Source: Posidonia oceanica
Taxonomy: Eukaryota; Streptophyta; Magnoliopsida; Alismatales; Posidoniaceae
Reading direction: 5' to 3'
Assembly: GCA_037176725.1 (NCBI GenBank)
Contig: JAZBRS010000013.1
Span: 7,815,001 to 7,879,000 of the forward strand
Length of the DNA stretch: 64,000 nt
The notes beneath the pieces are model-generated. The model made no database searches, was not told the origin of the DNA, and was given only the letters and a program-made list of their open reading frames with translations. Of the stretch, positions 1 through 9,650 are shown one piece after another (the first letter of the stretch is position 1; each line of letters starts with the position of its first letter). A program made the translations under genes and the position numbers.

Positions 1-545
1 AGGACAAGCCTTTACTCGGCTCCGTGGGCACGGAGTCCTTCCCTGTTTCCTCATGCGAGGATCAGCCCCCGCTTGCTTCCTCGTGCGAGGACAAGCCCCC
101 TGGCGACTTCGCTCTGTGCGGACGAAGTCCCTCGCCTATTCCCTCGTGCGAGGTCAGGCCCCGCTTGTCCTCGGGCGAGGACAAGCCTTTGCTGACTCTG
201 TTTAGTGCGAACGAAGTCCCTCGCCTGCTTCCTCGTACGAGGATAGGCCCGCTTGTTTCCTCATGCAAGGATCAGCCCTTGCGTGACTTCGCTCCAGGCT
301 GACGAAGCCCCGCTCGCCCCTCTTTCTCTTGTTTTTTGCTTGCTTTCCATTTCGGTAGGAGAAGATGCCCTTCTTCCCCCACACGTTCTTGGAACCCTGC
401 CCCTTTTGCACGGCTCTGGCCGCTTACTTGCTTCCTCGGGCGAGGACAAGCTGCTTTATCTGCTCCCCTTTCGGGCTGGTAGCCTTAACTACTCGGACGA
501 CAAGCCCGTCAATCTTGTCTAGCGCCACTTTTTGTGCAAGTTTAG
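1..545 (+). repeat. Hairpin-rich degenerate repeat, 3' internal region of element A
   Basis: Degenerate repeats built on a CTCGtgCGAGGACAAGCC core alternate with GACTTCG...CGAAGTC blocks. Many units fold on themselves; the clearest is at about 154-177, where an 11 base arm GCTTGTCCTCG is followed by two bases and its exact complement. Related material, reverse-complemented, occurs at 8165-8420 and 23540-23745 in element B, so this is a shared 3' region of related retrotransposons and not a gene. Short open frames here are by-products of the repeat. No protein domain is visible. Confidence 0.75.
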
Positions 546-658
546 ACTAGCCGCCAACTTGCCGTCTTGCATTAGCATCACTCTGCAGTAGCACGTGTTG
601 CATCAGCATTAGCATTAGCATTCGCATCGGCATTTGCATTTTTTTGCATTGCGGCAAC
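546..658 (+). repeat. GCATTA-type microsatellite and linker
   Basis: Short GCATTA/GCATC/GCATTT hexamer runs, densest at 597-650. A similar run lies at the equivalent place in element E (about 20205-20298). No coding potential seen. Confidence 0.6.
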
Positions 659-697
659 GGGTCATGATTTTCGGTGCATCTGCCGAATAAGTGGCTT
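659..697 (+). other. Conserved 3' hairpin upstream of the A polypurine tract
   Basis: Outer arms (GGGTCA / TGGCTT, partly wobble-paired) enclose a perfect inner stem TTCGG/CCGAA. The same element is found at 20304-20342 (E, outer GAGTCA/TGACTC perfect) and on the minus strand at 7398-7436 (B, GAGTC/GACTC). In all three it sits about 90 nt before the polypurine tract. RNA function is inferred, not shown. Confidence 0.6.
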
Positions 698-750
698 ATG
701 CCAACAGCAATTTGTGCTCCTGCCGGCGTCGGATAGGGTGTCTTGTCAAT

Positions 751-788
751 CCTGAGCAGCAGTCTCGCTACGCTTGACCTCGCTCAGG
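751..788 (+). other. Hairpin overlapping the start of the A polypurine tract
   Basis: CCTGAGC at 751-757 is perfectly complementary to GCTCAGG at 782-788, whose last bases are the start of the polypurine tract. Element B has CCCTGAG/CTCAGGG at the same place; E has only a weakened version. Confidence 0.55.
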
Positions 789-798
789 GATGGGCATC
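786..798 (+). other. Polypurine tract of element A
   Basis: AGGGATGGGCATC directly precedes the LTR start TGTAGACATCCC. The same AGG(G)AGGGGCATC/TGTAGA arrangement precedes the LTRs of B and E, which fixes this as the plus-strand priming site. The interrupting T is unusual. Confidence 0.8.
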
Positions 799-3700
799 TG
801 TAGACATCCCATTCTAACAGCCTAAAAGATGGTGGTTTCTCCTGCAAGCTCCGTGGATCCTGGGACGGCCAATCTCACCTAAAAAACCTCCCTAAACCAT
901 CACCAAGTTCCCACCTAAGCCTTAGTCCATTTAGCCAAGGCCCAAAGCCCAACTTAAGCCTTTTCCCTCTCAGGCTTGTTGGACGCAGGCATGGGCAACG
1001 TCCAACATTGGACGCACTCTGTGCCAGCGTCCAACGTGCCAAGAGTTGCAACGGCCACCGCCACCTCTGGCTCACCGCCTCCGTCCATCCCACCACCCAT
1101 GCCGCACTTACTAGCCATCCCCTCACCTCGCTACCACCACCCGCTAGCTACCAAGCCCACCTGCCCCCTGCCACGGCGTCCATTCCCCTGCCGGGGGGTC
1201 TTCCGCTCTCACGGCACCCACTGCCACTATCGCTCGCCTCCTGCCACTATCGTGACTTCGACCACCTCCGGATGAGCCGCACTTACTCCCTGACATGCCT
1301 CGTGGCCTCCCCACTCACACCATGCCCTGCCACACCCCTGCCAAAGTCTGCCACCGCCGTTGCCTTTTCCACCTAAACCCATCAAAACAGCAAACTTCAC
1401 CGCCCTCCAAACCTCACCACATGCATTTGCAAGGAAATTCGTTGCCTCCCAGACCTCGTGCAAACTCCCACGACCGCTCCCAAGCTTCCAGCAACCCTTC
1501 CCGTGCCTCCCTCACGTCGTAGGAGCTCGCCGGAGTTGCCGTCACCGCCTCCTTCCATGTGACCGGCCATCTGCAAACACAGCCTTCCGGCTGCATTCAG
1601 GTGCAATCTTCTACCCCCTAGCTAGCTTGTGCACGTAGTAATATGCTAGAGTAGTTTGCACGCACGCACACACACTTCCTTGGTTGGCCGAAAAAGCCTC
1701 GGCCGCAAGGAGGAGGACGTGGGTGGAGCAATCCACCCACCCATTTTTGGCACCGAGCATACCAACGTGCTCGTCGTCACTCCCTCTTGCTTCCTAGCAA
1801 GTTGGTTGGCGATTTTTGGCTGCCTTGGGCACTGACCTTAGCCGGGAACCTTCCCGACTTGTTGGATGCACTGCTTGGTGCGTCCAACGTTGGACGCGCC
1901 AAAGGGTGGCGTCCAACACCCCTGTATGCATGCTTGCTTATTTTCTTGCTTTGCTCCTATTTTGCTGTGGTTTAAATGCTTTCATCTGCGTGTTATTGTC
2001 TCAATCTTGCTTCCATGCCTTTAGATGCCATGCCATATTTAATATAAGGCTTTTGATGTGGGTTTGGATCCATTATTGCATGCATATGTTCTGCTTAGCT
2101 GCTTCCTTGTGGACGCTAGAAAGCATTGCGTCCTACGTTGGACACTGGTGTATCCAGCATCCTATGCTTCTACTTGCTTGCACCTATTTAAATGCTTAAA
2201 TATTGCGTGTGTTTATGATGCTTAGCTTGATCCATGTATGCATGCTTGGGTTTAGTCTATTTTCAGTAGCTTAGGTGCTTGCTTAAGTGGCTTTTTGGGC
2301 TAGTTCTCTGCAGTTTTATATGCCTGCTTCTTGCCTGTGTTGGACGCTGTTGTTAGCTGCATCCAATGTTGGACGCAGTTGGTGGCCGCGTCCTATCCGT
2401 ATGCATGCCTGCCTTTGCTTTGATGCTTGCATGATGTTTTATTTTCTTGGTTTGAATGCTATATCTGTGTGGATCATCTTGCATGCTTCCATTTATGCCA
2501 TCTACTTGCTATGCCTTTAATCTTGCTTTGATTTTTGGCTTGCTTCTCATTCATGCATCTCAGTCTGATGAACCTGGGTGTAGGACGCTAGAGTTCCCAG
2601 CGTCCTACGTTGGACATTGCTAGAGCATGCGTCTTACACCCCAGTTCATCTGCTGGCATCTTGCACTTTATCGTTTGTATTATTTTGGGATGTTTAGCTA
2701 GCCCATGTGCGTGCACGCTGTTCCATGGGTTTTATTTCAGTTTCTTGCAGGTTTGCATCGCATTTTTGGCATGTTATAGTTTGCAGTTTGCATGTTTCAG
2801 TTGGCTAGGTGTTGGAAGCAGAAGGTTCTGGCGTCCTATGTTGGACGCTGAGTATTCTAGTGTCCAACACCTTGCAGCACTTTAAGTCCTATTTTTGCTT
2901 GCATCTTGCTCCTAAATCTTTTCTGAATATTTATTTTGCTTGCTTAGCATGTCCTGCATACCTACCATTGCCATGCTGCACTTGCATAACATGCATGCAC
3001 TTAGAATGCATTGATTTCCCAAAACTACATGCTGTTTGCCTCCAACAGGTGTTGAACACCCTCTGTCCCTACGTCCAACATTGGACGTAGATCATTACTG
3101 TGTCCAACACTTGCAGTTGGCTAAACTTGGTTTTAAAGCGCCGATTTGGTTTCACTTATCGCTTTCTGCATTTTATCGCCTCCGGCACACGCTTTGACAC
3201 CTGCACATGCTGTCGGACCTCTATTTTGGCTTTACGCCCCGCATCGCCTGTTTTCCCGTGGTTTCTCGCCTCGGGCTCGCTTTCCTTTGCATGTTGCTTG
3301 CATCGCATGGTTTTCCGCCCCTCCTTTCACTTTCCTTTGCATGTCGCTTCGCATTGCATGGTTTTCATCGCCTGCATTTGCATTAGGGCAGTGGTGCTTA
3401 CTGCCTAGGAGTTCTTACGTATCAGGGCTTACCCGTTCGGAACACTAGCAGTGTTGCTGAGCTCATACGCTGCACGTTTAATTTCCGATGCATAATATTC
3501 AGGCATTTAGGCACTTAAAGCATTAGACATGCATAGCATCTATCACCTTAGGGTGTACAGTTAAAGGCAACTATTGCCGAAATTCTGGCATATGCAAGCA
3601 AGATAGCCTAGAAAGACCGATTCTCGGACGTATCAGGGGTGCCTAACACCTTCCCCATGCGTAACAGGAGTCCTTGCCCTTTCTCTTGGCCCGCAATGAC

Positions 3701-4009
3701 CATTATGCCCTCATCCTAGGCACGAGTCATAGCATAGTATAGCAATGCATAGCATCGCATGGCATTTGCATCCCTTTTGCATGATTTTGCATGTCTTTCA
3801 TGCATTACCCCGGTTTTCCTTGTCTCCTGACTTAATAGGCATGATGGCGACTATGATTTGTCTTATCTTTCCTTTTTTCCTCTTTTGCCAACGTTTCCGA
3901 GTAGAGTTTCCTTCCTCAGATCCAGCCACTAATAGTGAACCTAATGTCGATCGGTGCACGCAAGCTTTAGCATCATGCATGGACGATCCGATATTTCAGG
4001 ATTACTACA
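799..4009 (+). repeat. 3' LTR of element A, 3.2 kb
   Basis: Starts TGTAGACATCCC after a polypurine tract and ends in ATTACTACA, the terminus shared with the A-type solo LTR at 33283-42284 and the D-type LTRs. The body is non-coding. It contains double-hairpin modules, a conserved block at about 3606-3730 with a GGGGTGCCTAACACC fold, and a PBS-like TGGCGACT at 3844. Only the 3' LTR is in the window; the rest of A lies upstream. The bases after it (GAAAG, 4010-4014) belong to the hAT gene A entered. Short open frames inside are not supported as genes. Confidence 0.85.
1861..3111 (+). repeat. Six double-hairpin modules at about 240 bp pitch in the A LTR
   Basis: Modules begin near 1861, 2109, 2339, 2578, 2809 and 3049 (spacings 248, 230, 239, 231, 240). 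Each is about 60 bp: a hairpin with GTTGGACGC / GCGTCCAAC arms immediately followed by a second one, so the junction reads as the palindrome GCGTCCAACGTTGGACGC or a variant. The spacers between modules are similar in composition (GCATGC, CTTGC) but diverged. An additional module lies at 977-1035 near the LTR start. Confidence 0.75.
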
Positions 4010-4262
4010 GAAAGTAAACTCCAGCAAGTATAAGATACTTTCTCACATTGCAAGAGATGTTTTTGCCATTCCGGTTTCCATTGTTGCTTCAGAATCAACA
4101 TTTAGCATGGATGATCGTATACTTGATCAATATAGAAGCTCCTTAACTCCAAGGCTGGTGGAATACTTGATATGCATCGAAGATTGGATAAGAGACACAT
4201 CTCTTAACCTTGAAGAAAACTTTGAAGAACTTGAAAAAATTGAGATGTCAAGTAATTCACTC
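4010..4262 (+). pseudogene. hAT transposase C-terminal (dimerisation) fragment
   Basis: The plus frame from about 4014 encodes the hallmark C-terminal region of plant hAT (hobo/Ac/Tam3) transposases: an NSSKYKILSHIARDV block, then IPVS.VASESTFS, a short DRILD..RSSLTP stretch and an LICIEDWIR block. This region mediates dimerisation in the family. Everything N-terminal, including the catalytic core, is missing because the LTR of element A (ending at 4009) sits inside the gene. The frame reads on into a hydrophobic AT-rich tail that is more likely intron or 3' UTR than protein. This is a remnant, not a working transposase; terminal inverted repeats are not in view. Confidence 0.85.
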
Positions 4263-4482
4263 TCATTTATCTTTATCTTTTTTATAATTTCAATAATGAT
4301 AAATATGTTTATGATAATTGACATTTGACATTTCAGTTGTTCTCCTTTGTAGTTAATGAAGATAAGCAAAAGGAAAGAAAGGTTGAAGTATGAACTGAAC
4401 AAATTTATTTGATACATGTGGTAATTTATTTGATACATGTGGCTTTCGTTTGATTTGCAAGATTTCATTTCTATGTTCAACT
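4263..4482 (+). other. AT-rich tail of the hAT remnant
   Basis: Probable intron/3' UTR of the hAT gene. It holds an 18-19 bp direct repeat (ATTTATTTGATACATGTGG, twice within 4403-4442). It ends where the minus-strand LTR of element B begins. Confidence 0.45.
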
Positions 4483-5179
4483 TGTGACCAGATTCCCACC
4501 GCTCGACTGACGACGCGGTCGCACGCTGCCATAGCTCGCATGCGTCGGTTGACGTAGAGGGAGGAAGACACGGTCAGCGGTGAATCTGGGGAGGAGAACT
4601 TGACTCGAAAACACTAGGAAAACCAACGAAGAACGCAAAGGAAAATAAAAACAAAGACATGGAGTCGCTACCTAATCTATTTAAAACAGAAAGACTAGGA
4701 AAACTGTGTGAAGCATGCAAGAAGACTCATGCAATTTTAAAAGATGCCAATCCGATCCGAATGTATATGACACAAAGTCAATGCGATTCAGAGAAAAGGT
4801 AAGGACTCCTGTTATGTGCGGGGAAGGTGTTAGGCACGCCCGACACGCTTGAGGAATCGGTCTTTCTTGGCTAATCCGCTCTTGTGTGGCAAATGTTGAC
4901 GTACAATGCCAGTTTATATTCACTCTAAGGTAGTATGCAAGATGCAATTATAAACCATGCAAAGCTTAGTAAAAACTTATTTGAAAGCGATTAATTAAAG
5001 TTTAAAATACTGTAAAAATATGGAAACAGGTCGGGGAAGCAAAACCGAGGCGTAAAACTTGAAAACCATGTTATACTACATGCCTGGATGCTAGAACATG
5101 ATATGGGAGCAATCAAATGCTAAAAACAAGGTTTGAGTCGAAGACAGCTCGAAGAAACAAAGTGTAGCAAACTCAAAGC

Positions 5180-6145
5180 GTTGGACGCTGGAAATACCAA
5201 CGTCCTATGTTAGACGCTGGAATACCCAACGTCCAACACAGAGGACAAAAAAACCTACAGAAAAGCAAGCATGTTTGAAAGACAGAGTTTTTAATGCGAT
5301 GTAAAAGCTATGGATAGATAAACCATGCTAAGAGATCAAAGCAACAACTTAGAAATCGAATGCAAGTGACAAATCCGTTTTAAACAAGCAGAGGGTGTTA
5401 AACGCTGGGATTAGCAGCGTCTAACGTTGGACGCTGGAAACCCCAGCGTCCAACACCTGAGCTTGGATTTTGAAAGATATGCATGCATGCTGAATGATTA
5501 GACATGATGCAAATGCAATATGATAACAGGAGACATGCAGATCATGCTAGACAATCAAGATGAGAAGCCAAAAGGATTTAAAGAACCAATCACAAGCATC
5601 AAACTGGTCCAAACCAAAGCATGTTGTTAAACGCTTGAGTACCTAGCATTTTACATAAAACGTTGGAGCACTCAGTGTCCAACACAGAGAAGTCCGAGGC
5701 ATAAAACTTAGCATGCAAACTTGATAAAAAAAAGCCATGATATAAACCTGCAAATAACTGAAAGAAAGTTCAGATCTCAACATGCACACATGGAGAAGGC
5801 AGACATCTCAAATAAAAGTGATTAAAAGATGTTGAGATGCAAAATAAAACACAGGGGTGTAGAACATTGAGATGGTCAGCGTCTTACATAAGACGCATGG
5901 AACCATGTGTCTTACAACTAAGCAGAACACTTTGAAAACCTGAGGAAGGAATCGAAGCCAAAAACCGAAACACGATTCCTAACATGACATCCAGATGCAT
6001 AAAGGAAAGCATGCAAGATATTAAATCATGTAGGACATCAACCAAACCACAACAACAAGGGAATAAGTTAACTAGAGACAGCAGGGGTGTTGGACACTGC
6101 CATAGGGCATGTCCAATGTTAGACGCATCAGTTCGTGCGTCTAAC
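5180..6145 (-). repeat. Five double-hairpin modules at about 230 bp pitch in the B LTR
   Basis: Modules begin near 5180, 5394, 5623, 5856 and 6086 (spacings 214, 229, 233, 230). The 5394-5457 copy is the clearest: its second hairpin has perfect 12 base arms GTTGGACGCTGG / CCAGCGTCCAAC, and the outermost GGTGTT/AACACC also pair. The sequence between modules is diverged, AT-rich and non-coding. Confidence 0.75.
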
Positions 6146-6987
6146 AGATCGGGAAACTTCCCGGCAAGAATTGATGCTCAAATCGATCCAAAACATAAAA
6201 CTAAATAGCTAGTAAGCATAAGCATGCAATAACGAACATAAACATGTATTTAAAACCAGAAATGGGTGCGTGGATCACTCCACCCACCTCCTCCCTCTTG
6301 CCGTCGGCGTTCATGGTGTTTTCGACCATCTGAGAGGCCGGAAAGCCATGAAGCTTGGTTGTGAGGCTTTGCTACGATGAGGAAGGAGATGAGGGACGCA
6401 CGAGGAAAAGAAAATTACCTGTATGTGGCCCGGAGTTGGTGTATGCGCGGCCGGTCGGAGTTGATGGACGGCGGCGGACGGCAAGCTCGAATGCACGGCC
6501 TGGAAGCGGGGGAAACACTCGGGGAGGTTCCTCTCACACAGAAGGAGTTCTCTGGATTGCTTTGGGTTGTTAGGAGGCTCTGGAGCTCTCGCAAAAATCT
6601 CTGGTATGTGTAGGGCAAGAGTTGCAGAAGTTGGGTTGGGTTAGTTTTGTTTGGGGAAGGCCTGCCAATGGCAGGAGGTGGCAGGGGCGTGCTCTGGAGG
6701 TTGCGGCGGGATGTGGTGTGCACGACGAGTGAGCACAGGATGGCAGGCATGTTCTGGAGGTGGCATGCACGGCGTGGAGCAGGTCGGCAAAGAGGCAGTC
6801 GGAAATGTCCAAACAAACGCGCAGCGGGAAAGTTTGGGCAGGTGGCGTGCTGTATGGGCGGCACCGGGGTGAGGCTCCGATTCCTAGGGCAAGCCAAGTG
6901 GCTGGGCGGTCCGTGGGGAGCGGCAGAACTGGCGGAGGATGGCCCTGGGTGCGGCGGAGGGCGAGCCAAGGGGCTGCTGCGGCCGAC

Positions 6988-7077
6988 GCGTTGGACGCTA
7001 ACCAAAGCAGTGTCCAACATAAGACGCTAGCACATGGCGTGTCTAACATTGGACGCTGGCACAACCAGCGTCTAACG
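6988..7077 (-). repeat. Triple GGACGC hairpin near the B LTR start
   Basis: Three consecutive hairpins with GGACGC/GCGTCC-type arms lie about 220-310 nt from the LTR start at 7298. The A-type solo LTR has an equivalent triple at 41976-42064 (LTR start 42284), so both the position and the count are conserved. Confidence 0.65.
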
Positions 7078-7298
7078 TCCTAGGGAGGTTTGAAGGTTGT
7101 TTTTGGGATTTTAGCTTAGGCTTGGGTTAAGGCTTAGGATTGGCTTGGGTTAAGGCTTAGGATTGGCTTGGGTGTGGTTTAGGTGAGGTTTAGGTGGGTT
7201 TTAGGGTTAGGTCAAGGATTAGGGTTTGGGATGCCACAATTCGAGCAAGCCTCCAGAGAGATCCATCAACGAACAACTATCAAAATGGGGTGTCTACA

Positions 7299-7311
7299 GA
7301 TGCCCCTCCCT
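7299..7311 (-). other. Polypurine tract of element B
   Basis: On the minus strand AGGGAGGGGCATC abuts the LTR start TGTAGACACCCC. It gives B's orientation and marks 7298 as the LTR boundary. Confidence 0.85.
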
Positions 7312-7347
7312 GAGTGAGGTCAAGGGGACCGAGGCCGCTGCTCAGGG
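7308..7347 (-). other. Hairpin overlapping the B polypurine tract
   Basis: CCCTGAG (7308-7314) and CTCAGGG (7341-7347) are exact complements; one arm runs into the polypurine tract. Counterpart of 751-788 in element A. Confidence 0.55.
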
Positions 7348-7397
7348 TTGACAAAGACACCCCGTCGAACCGGCAAGAGTACAGACGCTGTTGGTGT

Positions 7398-7436
7398 GAG
7401 TCATTTATTCGACAGATACACCGAAGGTCGTGACTC
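7398..7436 (-). other. Conserved 3' hairpin upstream of the B polypurine tract
   Basis: Outer arms GAGTC/GACTC and inner TTCG/CGAA enclose a short loop, about 87 nt from the polypurine tract. Equivalent to 659-697 (A) and 20304-20342 (E). Confidence 0.6.
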
Positions 7437-7769
7437 GTTCCTGCAATGCGAGTGCAGATGAAGATGCAAATGCATGATGCAATGTGGATGCTGATGCAAA
7501 AATTGCACTAATGCTCGTCGTGCTGAACTCCGCTAGGGGAGACACAAACGATGCATGCATGTGTGCGGGTGTCGTGGATGAAGCATTGCTGCGTGTTGAG
7601 GCTCGAGGCAACTCTGGCACGAGATGCTGATGCTACGCAACAGGCTGTGTACGGCCCTAAGTGACGCCGGTGTGATGCATGTTTAAAGGTGACGTAGGGT
7701 TTGACTCTGCTGGGGAAAATATGCAGTGCGTGTAATGCTGATGTCGCTATCTAGCATGTGATGCTGGTT

Positions 7770-8170
7770 CTATTGCCTAGCATGCGATGCTGACGCAATG
7801 AACTATGAGTTGACAGACTCATCGCTAGATAGTTTGGGTTATCGGCGCAAGGAGTTGACGAACTCATCACCGGATAGTTTGGGCTATCAGCCCAAGGAAA
7901 AACGCCTGACATGGTGACAGATGTCGTCCAGATAATAGGGGTTACCAAACCGAGAAAGATACCGAGGGCAGCAAAATAAAGATGCCCCTAGTATCAGGGA
8001 GATGATACCAGGGGACAGCTAGAAGTGCTCCTGGCATCGAAAAGAAGGTTAGACAGTATGACGGGTGTCAACCGAGCAGTTAGAGCTACCAGCCTGAAGG
8101 AGAAAAAGGGCTAGACAGTATGATGGGTGTCAACCGAGCAGTTAGGGCTGCCAGCCCAAAAGAGAAGAAA
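7770..8170 (-). repeat. Hairpin repeats (GATGAGT/ACTCATC, GGGCT/AGCCC, GGGGCATC types)
   Basis: Alternating short inverted repeats: GATGAGT...ACTCATC, GGGCTgatAGCCC (seen as GGGCTATCAGCCC), and a longer fold at about 7983-8016 with CCCCT-GTATC / GATAC-AGGGG arms. The same set, in the opposite orientation and with different arm sequences, occurs in E at 17040-17200 and 18655-19505. No coding potential. Confidence 0.65.
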
Positions 8171-8430
8171 GATAGCTTGTCCTTGCCTGAGGAAACAAGC
8201 AGACGGCTGGAGCCACGTGAAATAAAGGAGGCAAAAACTTGCTGCTAAGAAAGTAAGCATGAAAAGGGGCATCTCTTCTTGCTGCTAAAGAAGCAAGCAA
8301 AAAGAGCGAGCAAGAAAAGGGGCATCTTTTCCTGCTGCGAGAAAAAGACAAGAGAAGCGGGCATCTTCTCTTCTGCCAAGGGGGCAAAGCAAACGGGACT
8401 CCGTCCGCCCGGAGCGAAGTCGCGTAGAGG
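8171..8430 (-). repeat. CTTGTCCTC/CGAAGTC-type repeat block of element B
   Basis: Resembles the reverse complement of 1-545 in element A (GCTTGTCC, GAGGAAACAAGC, GAGCGAAGTCGC), with short purine-rich GGGGCATCT runs between. Non-coding. Confidence 0.5.
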
Positions 8431-9650
8431 ACGATAATTGTTAAGTTTTGGACTTACCGGCCAGAAGAGGCACGATGTGATAAATGATAGGTTTCGGACC
8501 TATCGACCGCAAAGGCAGATGATAAGTTTCGGACTTATCGACCAGAAAGGGATAGGTTTCAGACCTATCGACCACAAAGGTAGGAGATGATAAGTTTCGG
8601 ACCTATCGACTGGAAAGGATAGGTTTCGGACCTATCAACCGCAAAGGATAGATGATAAGTTTCGGACTTATCTACCGGAAAGGATAGATTTCGGACCTAT
8701 CGACCGCAAAGGCGGATGATAAGTTTTGGACTTATCGACCGGAAAGGGATAGATGATAAGTTTCGGACTTATCGACCAGAAAGGATAGATGATAAGTTTT
8801 GGACTTGTCGATCGAAAAGGATAGGTTTCGGACCTAACGACCGCAAATGATAGATGATAAGTTTCGGACTTATCGACCGGAAAGGATAGATGATAAGTTT
8901 CGGACTTATCGATCGGAAAGGATAGGTTTTGGACCTATCAACCGCAAAGGATAGATGATAAGTTTCGGACTTATCTACCAGAAAGGGATAGATGATAAGT
9001 TTCAGACTTATCGATCGAAAAGGATAGATGATAAGTTTCGGACTTATCGACCGGAAAGGATAGGTTTCGGACCTATCGATCGCAAAGGATAGATAATAAG
9101 TTTCAGACTTATCGACCAGAAAGGATAGGTTTCGGACCTATCGACCACAAAGGATAGATGATAAGTTTCAGACTTATCGACTGGAAAGGATAAATGATAA
9201 GTTTCGGACTTATCGACCGGAAAGGATAGATGATAAGTTTCGGACTTATCGACCGGAAAGGATAGGTTTCGGACCTATCGACCGCAAAGGCAGATGATAA
9301 GTTTCGGACTTATCAACCGGCAAGGGATAGATGATAAGTTTCGGACTTATCGACCGGAAAGGATAGGTTTCGGACCTATCGACTGCAAAGGATAGATGAT
9401 AAGTTTCGGACTTATCGACTGAAAAGGGATAGATGATAAGTTTCGGACTTATCGACTGGAAAGGATAGATGATAAGTTTTAGACTTATCCACTGGAAAAG
9501 ATAGATGATAAGTTTCGGACTTATCGACCGGAAAGGATAGATGATAAGTTTCGGACTTATCGACCGGAAAGGATAGATGATAAGTCTCGGACTTATCGAC
9601 TGGAAATGATAGATGATAAGTTTCAGACTTATCAACCGGAAAGGATAACG
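8431..9650 (-). repeat. Array of about 35 self-complementary 19 bp hairpins
   Basis: Tandem array with a unit of about 30-36 bp. Two unit types alternate irregularly: GATAAGTTTCGGACTTATC and GATAGGTTTCGGACCTATC, each a 7 bp stem around a TTCGG loop, separated by GACCGGAAAGGATAGAT or GACCGCAAAGG. The two differ by paired changes (AAG/CTT versus AGG/CCT) that keep the stem; only a few units break pairing (for example near 8590, 8790 and 8820). A long minus-strand open frame across 9246-9743 is just the translated repeat. It lies between B's extra ORF and its 3' LTR, the usual site of tandem repeats in Tat elements. Confidence 0.9.

Larger units (their letters stand above)
4483..7298 (-). repeat. 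3' LTR of element B, 2.8 kb
   Basis: Read on the minus strand it starts TGTAGACACCCC at 7298, directly after a polypurine tract, and ends in ...GGTCACA at 4483, the terminus type also seen in E. The end region (4490-4660) is clearly related to the E LTR end. It carries the conserved block at about 4786-4880 and double-hairpin modules at 5180-6145 and 6988-7077. The body is non-coding; open frames near 6415-7083 arise from the GC-rich U3 and are not supported as genes. Confidence 0.85.

Noticed and set aside
3745..4017. Frame joining LTR sequence to the hAT fragment
   Set aside because: Crosses the LTR/target boundary at 4009; a chance fusion.
6415..7083. Minus-strand Pro/Ser-rich frame of about 200 codons
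   Set aside because: Lies within the B LTR, overlaps other open frames on both strands and has no domain.
8431..9650. CRISPR-like array
   Set aside because: The repeats are 19 bp palindromes with near-constant linkers, not unique spacers, and the context is a plant retrotransposon.
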